NCBI RefSeq assembly: GCF_013185195.1
Contig: NZ_JAAZWC010000001.1
Coordinates: 62,001-126,000, forward strand
From: Saccharibacillus qingshengii
Lineage (GTDB): Bacteria; Bacillota; Bacilli; Paenibacillales; Paenibacillaceae
Reading direction: 5' to 3'
Length of the DNA: 64,000 nt
Part shown: positions 45,323-54,891 of the stretch, piece after piece
Position numbering within the stretch: the first letter of the stretch is position 1
Layout of the letters: every line of letters starts with the position of its first letter
Position numbers and translations under genes: made by a program
The notes under the pieces: generated by a model
The model's input: only the letters and a program-made list of their open reading frames with translations
The model's database searches: none
What the model was told of the DNA's origin: nothing

Positions 45323-45934
45323 ATGCCGGATTCTTCTCAAGAAACGCCCAAACGTCCCGATCCGCGGGTTACAAGGACGCGGGAGCTGCTGCAAAACGCT
45401 TTTTTGAAACTGCTGGAAGAAAAGCCGTACGAACGGATCACGATCGCGGATATCACCGGTGCGGCGACGGTCAACCGCAAAACGTTCTATCTCCACTACG
45501 AGACGAAGGATCATCTGCTGCGCAGCGTAACCGATCATATTCTGGACGATTTGTTCGGCGAGGCGAGAGAGTCGCAGCCGAATGATCTGTCGATCGACGA
45601 ACAGCAGGCTTATATTGCCGGCCGCATATTCGCGTACGTGAAAAAGCACCGGGCCTTCTTCGAAGTCATGTTCGAACGCAAAGCAATGACGGACTTCGTG
45701 CAGTACATGAAGCGGTACTTCGCGCGGTTTTACGAGGATAAGTTTGCGAATCTTGACGAAAGCCGCCTGCCGGTACAAAAAGACGTCATCGCCAGCTATA
45801 TCGGCTCGGCTTACGTCGGAGTGATCCACGGCTGGCTGAACGACGGCATGCGCCAGACGCCGGAAGAAATGACTCGGCAGATGATCCTGCTTAATCTTCA
45901 AGGCCCGATTCAAACGGTGAAAAATTCACAATAG
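45323..45934 (+). CDS. TetR/AcrR-family regulator
   Basis: A 203-residue regulator; ATG at 45323 is nine bases after AAAAGGAG, better placed than an upstream GTG. The helix-turn-helix spans residues about 20-62 (RITIADITGAATVNRKTFYL), followed by a TetR_C_33-like ligand domain. Divergent from the aldehyde dehydrogenase gene. It is paralogous to the regulator at 39503. The last codons lie within a GTGAAAAATTCAC palindrome (45917-45929). Confidence 0.9.
   Translation: MPDSSQETPKRPDPRVTRTRELLQNAFLKLLEEKPYERITIADITGAATVNRKTFYLHYETKDHLLRSVTDHILDDLFGEARESQPNDLSIDEQQAYIAGRIFAYVKKHRAFFEVMFERKAMTDFVQYMKRYFARFYEDKFANLDESRLPVQKDVIASYIGSAYVGVIHGWLNDGMRQTPEEMTRQMILLNLQGPIQTVKNSQ
45917..45929. repeat. AT-rich 13-bp palindrome, copy 2
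   Basis: GTGAAAAATTCAC followed by AATAGAAA. The outer pair is G-C rather than A-T as in copies 1 and 3, keeping the palindrome. Confidence 0.4.
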
Positions 45935-46125
45935 AAAGTAAAAGGATGAAAATCAGAATAATGAATTCGAGCAGATAAAAAACCTTCAAATGGAATTAAA
46001 TAGTTGAATTTGTGGGATGTTTATTCAATAATTACAGGATACAGCGGCTTGGTCTACCAAGTCACTGAACATACCGTTCTTTTTTCGGAAACAAGCTTCC
46101 CACTCGCCGATCCAAGGAGGTTCTT

Positions 46126-47157
46126 ATGCAGCTAAAAGAACTGAAGGACACGATGCTGATCCCCGACCGCGAAGTCCTGCTCAACCGTCTGGTCAAGATC
46201 AACCATACCGATGTCCTGCTGATTTCGATCACTTCGCAGAACCAGAAGCATAGACTATGGACGCTTCGGAGATTGCCCGAACAATTGTTTGAAGAAAAAA
46301 CAGTTCACAAGGCTGAAGAGTCCCTTACAATCCGTGACCGTTTTCAAGAGAAGGTATTTTTTAACGGTCAAGAAGATTCGATCTCGAAGATCCTTATCCA
46401 AGGACAGCTGATGACTTTCAATTCTTCGGAATCGACTGTCTGCACGGAACAGGATCACGGAACGTATATGAAGCTGCAGCATTTTATCGAAAAAGGACTG
46501 GAACTGGGAAGTTTTGCGGACGTTGAATTAAACCGTTTGTTTCTAACTTTTTATGAACAGGACCCTTCCGAGGCTTGTCCGAACTTGGATCTGGACAAAG
46601 AGCTGGATATCACGCTGAAATTCAATAGCACGTTTTGCAGCGTTCCTCTACACGCCGAGCCAATCGTGCTGGAATTCGGAGATTCGCAAAAAGAAACCAA
46701 GCATTTCTTTTATGATCCTCTCAACAAGAAAAACCGTTTCTTTTATATTCATGCATTGACACGGGATGATATTTGGAAGCAAGTCGAAGAAAACTTCGCA
46801 AAGCCTAAACCTGAGAGCTCTACGGAAGAAGAATGGCAGAAGTTCAAAGAACAATATCTTGAAGGCCTTGAATCGGCTTGTTCCAAAGGAGAAGATCTGG
46901 CTGTTATCGAATACGAAGCGGAAGACAATATGCAGCTGCATTTTTTGGCGAAAGATTATTTGGATGCACAACCTCGGGCTTGGACCGGCGGCTTAGGATT
47001 TTCCGTTTTTTATGAAACCGAACGGGGGTTGGGACACAACGGATTAAAACGCCGAGCAGCCACCATTGGTTGGGTAGACAAAACATTTAGCGGGAATTTT
47101 ATTGTCGAATTGCTATCTTATTCACTGGAACTGCCGGAATTAACCATCAAGCTTTAA
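46126..47157 (+). CDS. Uncharacterised protein, first of a tandem paralogous pair
   Basis: A 343-residue soluble acidic protein; ATG follows AAGGAGG. I do not recognise a family. Its first 28 residues (QLKELKDTMLIPDREVLLNR and on) are almost identical to those of the gene at 47263 even at the DNA level. Later parts are about half identical, with shared blocks such as PIVLEFGDSQ, TKHFFYDPLNKKNRFFY, EEEWQKFKEQ and a common C-terminus FIVELLSYSLELPE. Lower GC than neighbouring genes. No catalytic motif, signal or membrane segment is visible. Confidence 0.8.
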   Translation: MQLKELKDTMLIPDREVLLNRLVKINHTDVLLISITSQNQKHRLWTLRRLPEQLFEEKTVHKAEESLTIRDRFQEKVFFNGQEDSISKILIQGQLMTFNSSESTVCTEQDHGTYMKLQHFIEKGLELGSFADVELNRLFLTFYEQDPSEACPNLDLDKELDITLKFNSTFCSVPLHAEPIVLEFGDSQKETKHFFYDPLNKKNRFFYIHALTRDDIWKQVEENFAKPKPESSTEEEWQKFKEQYLEGLESACSKGEDLAVIEYEAEDNMQLHFLAKDYLDAQPRAWTGGLGFSVFYETERGLGHNGLKRRAATIGWVDKTFSGNFIVELLSYSLELPELTIKL

Positions 47158-47262
47158 GCTGAAAACGTAGAAAACAAGCCGCGTCTCTGGTATCGCAGCA
47201 GCCTTGTTGAGGAAGCAGCGAAGGAGGGGCGGCGTCATGTTTGTTTATCCAAGGAGGCCCTT

Positions 47263-48315
47263 ATGCGATTAAAAGAACTAAAAGACACGATGCTGATCCC
47301 CGACCGTGAAGTCCTGCTCAACCGTCTGGTCAAGATCAACAATAACGATGTCCTGCTGATTTCGCTCACTTCGGAGCAGCAGACCCATAAACTGTGGACG
47401 CTCCGCAAACTGCCGGAACGTTCGCCGGATCCGGACGAAGAAGAAAGCATTTACGAATCCGAAGAAACCTTTTCTAATCGTGAAATCATGCAGCGACATC
47501 TGAGAGAAGATACGGTTCTTAACAATCAACAAGAATTTACCTCCCGGATGATTATCCAAGGCCAATCAATGACTTTCCATTCGTCGGAGTCGATTTACGG
47601 GATGGAACAGAACCCTACCTTCTATATGCGGCTGCAGCATTTCATCGAAAACGGAATGGAACTCGCCGGCTTTGATGAAGTGGAGTTGGAGCGTTTATGT
47701 TTGACTTGTTATGAGCAGGAAAGTTCTGAACCGTTTCCGGATCTCGATTTGGATCGAGAATTGGATATTGCCTTAAAGTTTGATCGTACATTTTGCGCGA
47801 TTCCTGTACATACCGATCCGATCGTGCTGGAATTCGGAGATTCGCAAAACGAAACCAAGTATTCGTTTTACGATCCTTTTCATCAAAAAAACCGTTTCTT
47901 TTATGTTCAGGCCTGGACACGCTACGATATATGGGAAGAAACCCAAAAGACATTCGACAATCCGGCCTCGGAAGGCTTTACGGAAGAAGAATGGCAGCAG
48001 CTCAAGGAGCAGCGTATGGAAAGTAATGAGTCGGTTTGTTCGAGAGATCAGGTTCTGGCACTTGTCGAATACGAATCGGAAGACAATCTTCAATTGAATT
48101 TTTATGCCCAAGATTACTTGGATGCTGAGCCTTTACTATCGTCGGGCACAAGCAGAACTTATTTGTTATTTTCGTCGGATCATGAATTGGGGCCTCATGG
48201 ATTGAAAAGTCGAGTAGATTCGATCGGTCCGGTAGATCAAACGTTTGAAGGAACTATTGTTGTAGAACTGATGTCTTACTACGTGGAGCTGCCGGAAAAA
48301 ACCGTCAAAATATAA
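47263..48315 (+). CDS. Uncharacterised protein, second of a tandem paralogous pair
   Basis: A 350-residue paralogue of the preceding gene, 105 bp downstream, with the same AAGGAGG site. Conserved blocks are LKELKDTMLIPDREVLLNR (N-terminus), SSESIYGMEQNPTFYMRLQH, PIVLEFGDSQNETKYSFYDP, EEEWQQLKEQ and VVELMSYYVELPE. The abrupt drop in DNA identity after the first about 90 bases suggests gene conversion or selection on the N-terminus. A hairpin terminator follows. Function unknown. Confidence 0.8.
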   Translation: MRLKELKDTMLIPDREVLLNRLVKINNNDVLLISLTSEQQTHKLWTLRKLPERSPDPDEEESIYESEETFSNREIMQRHLREDTVLNNQQEFTSRMIIQGQSMTFHSSESIYGMEQNPTFYMRLQHFIENGMELAGFDEVELERLCLTCYEQESSEPFPDLDLDRELDIALKFDRTFCAIPVHTDPIVLEFGDSQNETKYSFYDPFHQKNRFFYVQAWTRYDIWEETQKTFDNPASEGFTEEEWQQLKEQRMESNESVCSRDQVLALVEYESEDNLQLNFYAQDYLDAEPLLSSGTSRTYLLFSSDHELGPHGLKSRVDSIGPVDQTFEGTIVVELMSYYVELPEKTVKI

Positions 48316-48340
48316 ATAAGCCCTATACATAAAGGCTGGG

Positions 48341-48370
48341 AACACCATGTCGAATGGTGTTTTCTTTTTT
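48341..48370 (+). terminator. Terminator after the paralogous pair
   Basis: AACACCAT, GTCGA, ATGGTGTT followed by a T-run. Confidence 0.8.
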
Positions 48371-48493
48371 TATATAAGCGGATGTCTCATAAAAGGATGG
48401 TCTCTATTTTCTTTACCAATAGCCGGGGAGAACTCCTCTTGTGATAAGCTGTCTACATTAATCGGTCCAAACCATTGAACGAAGGAGACTATC

Positions 48494-48820
48494 ATGGAAC
48501 AGGATGTCAACCGTTGGATCATGCAGGAGTTTAAACGGAATCAGGATCTGCTCGTGGCGCTGGGCGATGAAACGCGGCAGCGAATTCTGATGGGATTAGC
48601 ACAGCAGCCGCAGGATGCGCTTGGCATGCGGGTAGGCGAAATCGGTCAGTACACGCATTTGTCCCGTCCCGCCATATCGCATCATCTCAAAGTGCTGAAA
48701 GAGGCCGGAATCGTCAATATGCATCGGGAAGGGACCAAAAACTATTATCGCCTGGATGCCAAAAGCAAGATACAAGGCTTGCAAAGCTTAATGAGCGAAT
48801 TCTTGTCATTATGCGAATAA
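48494..48820 (+). CDS. ArsR-family winged-helix regulator
   Basis: A 108-residue regulator. Winged helix with ALGDETRQRILMGLAQ and recognition segment HLSRPAISHHLKVLKEAGIV. It has no CxC metal site in the recognition helix, so it probably does not sense arsenite in the classic way. GAAGGAG precedes the ATG. The aldo/keto reductase gene 53 bp downstream is its likely partner. Confidence 0.9.
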   Translation: MEQDVNRWIMQEFKRNQDLLVALGDETRQRILMGLAQQPQDALGMRVGEIGQYTHLSRPAISHHLKVLKEAGIVNMHREGTKNYYRLDAKSKIQGLQSLMSEFLSLCE

Positions 48821-48872
48821 GAGCGAACATGAGGTTGTCTGCAAGCCGGAACGAGTGACAAGGGGGATTATG

Positions 48873-49751
48873 ATGAGTCTGTCGGTCAGAGCCGCGAACG
48901 GAGTGGAAATTCCGCAGCTGGGATTTGGTGTTTACAAAATCAAAGGGAAAAACGGGCTTTTTGAACAGACGATCCGCGAAGCCATTCAAGCGGGGTATCG
49001 TCATTTTGATACGGCGCGTATTTATGGCAATGAAGCGGAACTGGGCAGGGTAATCGCCAACAGCGGCATTCCGCGGGAAGAATTTTTTCTGACCTCCAAA
49101 GTATGGACGACGGATTTGGGAGAGGAGCGGACACGGCGGGCGTTTGAACAAAGCTGCAAGAAATTGAAGACCACGTACCTGGACATGTATCTTATTCATT
49201 TTGCCGGTCCCGGTTATGTCGAAGCTTGGAGAGCTTTGGAGCGGTTGTATGAGGAGGGGCGAGTAAAAGTGATCGGCGCAGCCAATTTTGAGATTGAACA
49301 CCTCGAACAACTGCGGAAGCACGCGAAGATCCCGCCTATGATCAATCAAGTGGAGACGCATCCGTTATTTCAACAGCAGCCGCTGCGCGAGTATATGTCG
49401 CATCATCGGATTTTGCATGAAGCGTGGGGACCTTTAGGACAAGGAAATGTTTCGCTGCTTGATCATGAAGAGCTGAGATCTATTGCAGATCGGCACCACA
49501 AGACTGTGGGACAGGTGATTCTGCGGTGGCATTTGAATCGCAATTCCATCGTTATTCCCAAATCTTCGAATCCGAAGCGGATCAAGGAAAACCGGCAGGT
49601 CTTCGATTTCGAGTTGAGCGGAGAAGAGATAGACCGAATCGCCCAAATGGATACGGGCAGACGGTCTTCCGTCAATCCCAATGGAATTCAGGTAAATCCG
49701 CTTTATGTGAAGCTGACTCGACTTTTTTTGAATGTGCAAAATCTTCAGTAA
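48873..49751 (+). CDS. Aldo/keto reductase
   Basis: A 292-residue NADPH-dependent reductase of the YtbE/2,5-diketogluconate reductase type. It has GYRHFDTARIYGNEAELG with catalytic Asp and Tyr, TSKVWTTDLG with the Lys, LIHFAGPGYVEAWRALERL and the cofactor loop IPKSSNPKRIKEN. The usual catalytic His position in LIHW reads LIHF, still with His. ATG at 48873 has better spacing from AGGGGGA than that at 48870. Probably detoxifies small carbonyls; co-transcribed with the ArsR gene. Confidence 0.92.
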   Translation: MSLSVRAANGVEIPQLGFGVYKIKGKNGLFEQTIREAIQAGYRHFDTARIYGNEAELGRVIANSGIPREEFFLTSKVWTTDLGEERTRRAFEQSCKKLKTTYLDMYLIHFAGPGYVEAWRALERLYEEGRVKVIGAANFEIEHLEQLRKHAKIPPMINQVETHPLFQQQPLREYMSHHRILHEAWGPLGQGNVSLLDHEELRSIADRHHKTVGQVILRWHLNRNSIVIPKSSNPKRIKENRQVFDFELSGEEIDRIAQMDTGRRSSVNPNGIQVNPLYVKLTRLFLNVQNLQ

Positions 49752-49789
49752 GGAAAATAAGCGAATACAAACCTGACGGAGGTAAAAAC

Positions 49790-50428
49790 ATGAACCAAAT
49801 AGGTATCCTGGGCGTGGTCCATAACGAAGAACTGCGTATTCAGCATGGCCTCACGCTTGAAACGATCAAAGCTCTCATCCTCGAATTCGATCCGGACGTA
49901 ATCTGCGGGGAAGTGCTGCCGGCGAGTTGGGACAAATACAGGCAGAATTCGCTCGATCGGGGATATTGGGGAGAACCGGCAAGCGAGTATTATGAATCGA
50001 TCTTCCCGCTGTGCGAAGAAAAGGGATATGCCTTCGAACCGATCGACTGGGTGGAACTCGATGTATGGAACGACTTCGATCCGATGCGGCATTACTCGGA
50101 GGAAGCCCGTATCAAGCTTGAAGCGAAGTCGGGCGAGTGGTGGGAGAAACAGCTTGCGGCAGCAGGCAAAGGGACCGTTGCGTTTAACTGCGAAGCTTTT
50201 GACGAAACGACGCGGCTTAAATATCAATGGTTGGAGCGGCTGGATGCCGAAGCGCATGCGTTTCGCTGGACGGGAAGGCATATCATCATGATGCAGCGGA
50301 TCAAGAATGCGATCAAGCGGCATCCGGGCAAGAAAATGCTGTGCATCGTCGGAGCCGATCATAATCACGTGTTGAACGAAGAGCTGAGGAAGATGGAACA
50401 GCTGGAAGTCTGGTATCCTTTAAAATAA
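49790..50428 (+). CDS. Hypothetical protein, 212 residues, possibly TraB/Tiki-like
   Basis: ATG follows CGGAGGT. A soluble protein with the pattern GILGVVHNEELRIQHGLTLE near the start, DPDVICGEVLPASW at about 35-50, a cluster of Trp and Glu residues in the middle, and CIVGADHNHVLNEELRKM at the end. The conserved-looking His/Glu at both ends recalls the TraB/Tiki/EreA fold (GxxH ... E ... GxxH), but this is only a resemblance. No close family is recognised. It lies 39 bp after the aldo/keto reductase and may be co-transcribed. Confidence 0.75.
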   Translation: MNQIGILGVVHNEELRIQHGLTLETIKALILEFDPDVICGEVLPASWDKYRQNSLDRGYWGEPASEYYESIFPLCEEKGYAFEPIDWVELDVWNDFDPMRHYSEEARIKLEAKSGEWWEKQLAAAGKGTVAFNCEAFDETTRLKYQWLERLDAEAHAFRWTGRHIIMMQRIKNAIKRHPGKKMLCIVGADHNHVLNEELRKMEQLEVWYPLK

Positions 50429-50440
50429 ATATTTAAGATA

Positions 50441-50453
50441 ATGAAAAATTCAT
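50441..50453. repeat. AT-rich 13-bp palindrome, copy 3
   Basis: ATGAAAAATTCAT followed by AACAATAAAACCAAATTC, closely similar to copy 1 at 36648. Confidence 0.45.
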
Positions 50454-50559
50454 AACAATAAAACCAAATTCAAAACCGGAAAAAATAAAAAGAAAAACAG
50501 CCAACCCTCAAACTCTAATCCAACCCAATCTAAACCTTTTTTTATCGCATAAAAAAGCA

Positions 50560-50598
50560 AAAAAGCGCTGATCGTTTAAAACCGATCATGCGCTTTTT
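50560..50598. terminator. Bidirectional terminator
   Basis: AAAAAGCGC-TGATCG pairs with CGATCA-GCGCTTTTT between the hypothetical gene and hcp. Confidence 0.85.
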
Positions 50599-50662
50599 GA
50601 CTTGATATCTTTGCAGCATTCCTTCATCTTCATCGTGCGATTTCGAATCTGCCTCTTAACCG

Positions 50663-52339
50663 TTAAGCTTCCAGAAACATCTTCATATCGTCTTCGACAT
50701 TCGTGATTCCGCCGATCCCGAAGTTATCGACCAGCACCTGAACGACATTCGGAGAGAGGAAAGCCGGAAGGGTCGGGCCGAGATGAATATTTTTGACGCC
50801 CAGATGCAGCAGAGCCAGCAGAACGATAACGGCTTTTTGCTCGTACCAGGCGATGTTGTAAGAGATCGGCAGATCGTTGATATCATCCAAGCCGAAGGCT
50901 TCCTGCAGCTTCATCGCAATCACGACGAGCGAATAGGAATCGTTGCACTGTCCGGCATCAAGTACACGCGGAAGGCCGGCAATCTCGCCGAGGTCGAGCT
51001 TGTTGTATTTGTACTTGGCGCAGCCGGCCGTCATGATGACGGTATCCTGCGGCAGTTCACGGGCGAAGTCCGTATAGTAGTTGCGCGATTTCATCCGTCC
51101 GTCGCAGCCGGCCATTACGAAGAAATGGCGAATGGCGCCGGTCTTGACGGCATCGACAACCTGATCGGCGACCCCGAGTACCGTATGATGCGCGAAACCT
51201 CCCGTAATCTCGCCGGTCTCGATCTCCGTCGGCGGCGGGCAGGCCAGGGCCTGTTCGATCAGCGCGGAATAGTCTTTGGCTGCGCCGTCCACGCCGTCCG
51301 GAATATGGGCAACTCCCGGATAACCCGTATTGCCGGTCGTATACAAACGTCCGATGTAGCTGTCTTTGGGCGGTACGATGCAGTTGGTCGTCATCAGAAT
51401 CGGGCCGTTGAACGATTCGAATTCTTTGTTTTGCTTCCACCAGGCATTGCCGTAATTCCCGTAGAAGTGCTCGTATTTCTTGAACGCCGGGTAATAGTGC
51501 GCCGGAAGCATTTCGCTGTGGGTATAGATGTCGATGCCTTTGCCTTCGCTCTGCTGCAGCAGTTCTTCCAGGTCTTTGAGATCGTGGCCGCTGATCAGGA
51601 TGCCAGGCCGGCTGCCGGTTCCAATATTGACTTTCGTAATCTCCGGGTGTCCGTACGCTCCTGTATTGGCTTTGTCGAGCATCGCCATCGCGTCGACGCC
51701 GTATTTGCCGGCTTCCAGATTGAGCGCAACCAGATCGGCGGCTTCCAGCGTATCGTCGAGGGTAGCGGCCAACGCGCGCCGGACGAACGCTTCGAGTGCC
51801 GGATCGATTTCATTCAGCTGGCCGGCATGATAACTGTAGGCCGCCATGCCTTTGAGTCCGTAGGTGAGAAGTTCGCGCAGCGAGCGGATGTCTTCATTCT
51901 CCGTACGCAGAACGCCGACTGTCCAGGCTTTGCCGTCGTAGTCGTTCTCATCGGCTTCCCATACGGCAGCATCGGGCAGATTGCCGGACGCATCGGGGAA
52001 CTGCGAATCGCGCAGTGCCCGGACTTCGGAGCGCAGCTCCAGGGCTTCCCGGTTCTTCGCAATGAAATAGTCCCGGTCGAAGTTCGCGTTCGTAATGGTT
52101 GCAAACAGCGAGTCCATAATGAACAGCGATATGCGGCGTTCAAGCTCTGTCGTCAGATCAAGATCCAGACTGAGAAAAGAAATGCCTTTGAGCGTGTAGA
52201 TGAGCAGGTCCATCAGATTGGCAACGTCGTGCGGTTTGCCGCATACGCCTACGATAGTGCAGCCCGTTCCTTTCGATGCTTCCTGGCATTGAAAGCAGAA
52301 CATGGACGGTTGGGAATTGTCTCTGGAATTAAGAGTCAT
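50663..52339 (-). CDS. hcp: Hybrid cluster protein (Hcp, hydroxylamine/NO reductase)
   Basis: A 558-residue Fe-S-O cluster enzyme linked to NO detoxification and protein S-nitrosylation. The N-terminal cluster ligands are Cys15, 18, 27 and 33 (CX2CX8CX5C, the spacing of strict-anaerobe-type Hcp). Hybrid-cluster residues lie in [52 protein letters not shown] and [17 protein letters not shown] precedes the ATG. An Fnr-type box at 52437-52452 fits induction under anaerobic or nitrosative conditions. No hcr gene is adjacent; the ferredoxin at 54135 is a possible donor. Confidence 0.96.
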   Translation of the reverse strand: MTLNSRDNSQPSMFCFQCQEASKGTGCTIVGVCGKPHDVANLMDLLIYTLKGISFLSLDLDLTTELERRISLFIMDSLFATITNANFDRDYFIAKNREALELRSEVRALRDSQFPDASGNLPDAAVWEADENDYDGKAWTVGVLRTENEDIRSLRELLTYGLKGMAAYSYHAGQLNEIDPALEAFVRRALAATLDDTLEAADLVALNLEAGKYGVDAMAMLDKANTGAYGHPEITKVNIGTGSRPGILISGHDLKDLEELLQQSEGKGIDIYTHSEMLPAHYYPAFKKYEHFYGNYGNAWWKQNKEFESFNGPILMTTNCIVPPKDSYIGRLYTTGNTGYPGVAHIPDGVDGAAKDYSALIEQALACPPPTEIETGEITGGFAHHTVLGVADQVVDAVKTGAIRHFFVMAGCDGRMKSRNYYTDFARELPQDTVIMTAGCAKYKYNKLDLGEIAGLPRVLDAGQCNDSYSLVVIAMKLQEAFGLDDINDLPISYNIAWYEQKAVIVLLALLHLGVKNIHLGPTLPAFLSPNVVQVLVDNFGIGGITNVEDDMKMFLEA

Positions 52340-52410
52340 GGATGGTTCTCCTCCGGTTTGGAATGAAGTGGGATTTCGGTCGATTTACTTGGATACGAGC
52401 CTATGGTTTT

Positions 52411-52452
52411 ATTGTAAATGGTTAAAATTGCAGGCTTGTGATTCCGCGCACA
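52411..52452 (-). promoter_or_regulatory. Fnr-type box and promoter of hcp
   Basis: Minus strand: TGTGC, 6 bp, TCACA (52452-52437), 20 bp, then TACAAT (52416-52411). Same layout as at ric, the ferredoxin gene and the cupin gene. Confidence 0.7.
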
Positions 52453-52563
52453 ATAAACCGGACGACTTTGCGAACGCGAATTCCGTAACAAAGACGGCAG
52501 ACGGAACGTTTAGGTTCACATAGGAACAAATCGATCAATATTCGAAGAAATAGGCGGTGGAGT

Positions 52564-53340
52564 ATGGGCGGCAGATATGAAGCGGTACAAGAACTGGAAC
52601 CGGTGATCCGGCATATCATCGAAATCCTCGAACCGGAAGAAGGACCGAACGAACGAGAGCGCAGAAATGATGCGGCAGATCGGCTTGCTTCGTTGGATCG
52701 CCGGGCCCTATGGGTGATCGAGACGGTTCGGGAAATCGGATTCAGCGGACGCGGATGCCGGATTGTCCACACCGACGAGCCGGGAGGGTTTACGTTGGAA
52801 TCTTTTCCTATGCCGATCAAAGAGAGCGTCGACGAGCTGCTGGACCGATATGCTAAACTACTCGAATATCAAACGAAAAACCAATTTATCGTCCGTTTGA
52901 CCCGCTATCGTGGAGTGGTAACCGAGCTGACCGAGGGACTTAGGCTGCTTGAAGAGCTGCGTCAAGATGAGGAAATCTCCGGGACATGGCCGGAACCGGC
53001 ATCGTTGGACCCGGACCCCACGATGCCGACGGAGATTGTTTTATTGGGGATCTTCGATGATTTTCCTTCGGCGTACGCGCTTCGTCAGGATCTGGCACGG
53101 CAGCTTCCAGAATTACAGTTGGAGTTTGGCCGATGGTTGGGAGAGTTGGATCACGTCAGCCCGCTGCACCAGCTGTACGAAGAGTATTCGGAAGAAGGCG
53201 AATTGATGGACCGCGCTTACCGCGCGCAGTACGGTGATTCCGATTTCGTCAATTGGCTGAATGCGCGGTACGGACAATATGTAGCATGGGAAGTGCCGGC
53301 TCCGGAAAATAAAGAAGGACTCACCGTATTGAATTTTTGA
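52564..53340 (+). CDS. Uncharacterised protein, 258 residues (paralogue of next gene)
   Basis: A soluble acidic protein; ATG lies six bases after AGGCGG. Family not recognised. It resembles the next gene in two blocks: PMPIKESVDELLDRYAKLLE with a following LTRY segment, and DFVNWLNARYG near the C-terminus. The N-terminal about 80 residues are helical and not shared. The order and spacing of shared blocks suggest an old tandem duplication with domain gain or loss. Confidence 0.75.
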   Translation: MGGRYEAVQELEPVIRHIIEILEPEEGPNERERRNDAADRLASLDRRALWVIETVREIGFSGRGCRIVHTDEPGGFTLESFPMPIKESVDELLDRYAKLLEYQTKNQFIVRLTRYRGVVTELTEGLRLLEELRQDEEISGTWPEPASLDPDPTMPTEIVLLGIFDDFPSAYALRQDLARQLPELQLEFGRWLGELDHVSPLHQLYEEYSEEGELMDRAYRAQYGDSDFVNWLNARYGQYVAWEVPAPENKEGLTVLNF

Positions 53341-53408
53341 TCACGAATTGCGAAGAAAGAACGGCGTTGATTCTGATTCATGCCTGCGGACAAATTGGAG
53401 ATACCGGC

Positions 53409-54032
53409 ATGGGAAAAAGGTTCGACAGCGAAGTGACGGGCCACTACGATTCTCTTCCGTACCCGCTTCCCCTATACGAATCGGCGGAACGTCTGCTTGA
53501 ACGCTACGCTAGTTTCTCCACTTTTTGGCCCCGGGATAAGCTCTCCGGATACCTGTGCCGCTATACATCGTCGAAGAGTGTGCTCGAAGTCGGTATCCAG
53601 ATTCTGCAAAAAGCGCACAAGGAGAACCCTCTCTCTTCCGACCGGTTGTTCGATAGGGAACCCGACCCGGTACGTCAGGCGCTGGACGCCGAGGAACCTC
53701 CCGAATTCGCAAATGTGTCTACGCTTATCGTAAGTATGGACAACAGCGACTCCATTTATACCTATTACGAATTCAGGGAAGACGCGGCCTTGTGCATCGA
53801 ATGGCTGCAAACCCGCTTTTACGACTGGATGTATGGGCAAAAAGGAATCCATCCGTTTCGCTGGCATATGGAACACTTCCATAACGGCAGACGAACATTC
53901 GAGGGATGGGGGTATGTGCACGGTCCCGACGATTTTGTCGATTGGATCAACACCTTCGTATACGGGGAACTTGTAGGTCGGGCGCTGCTGTTCTGTCCGC
54001 TGGCCCCGCCACTCACCAAACTCTCTTTCTGA
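53409..54032 (+). CDS. Uncharacterised protein, 207 residues (paralogue of preceding gene)
   Basis: ATG at 53409 follows TTGGAG with suitable spacing; a TTG at 53337 is less likely. Shared blocks with the preceding gene are YPLPLYESAERLLERYASFS, a CRYTSSKSVLEVGIQILQKA segment and DFVDWINTFVYGE. The middle is rich in acidic and aromatic residues. No known family, signal or membrane segment. Probably co-transcribed with its paralogue. Confidence 0.75.
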   Translation: MGKRFDSEVTGHYDSLPYPLPLYESAERLLERYASFSTFWPRDKLSGYLCRYTSSKSVLEVGIQILQKAHKENPLSSDRLFDREPDPVRQALDAEEPPEFANVSTLIVSMDNSDSIYTYYEFREDAALCIEWLQTRFYDWMYGQKGIHPFRWHMEHFHNGRRTFEGWGYVHGPDDFVDWINTFVYGELVGRALLFCPLAPPLTKLSF

Positions 54033-54798
<766 letters not shown>

Positions 54799-54807
54799 TC
54801 GCACAGC

Positions 54808-54847
54808 AAAAAAGCCAAAGTCTCCATGATGGAGACTTTGGCTTTTT
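54808..54847. terminator. Bidirectional terminator
   Basis: AAAAAGCCAAAGTCTCC, five bases, then its perfect complement ending in T5. Confidence 0.9.
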
Positions 54848-54891
54848 GTCGTTCAAGCAAATCGGGCAAAAGGTCTAACTCGCAAATGGCT

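Noticed and set aside
46126-48315. The tandem unknown genes as a toxin/immunity or phage-defence module
   Set aside because: No toxin, nuclease, ATPase or membrane motif is visible; similarity to such systems would be a guess.
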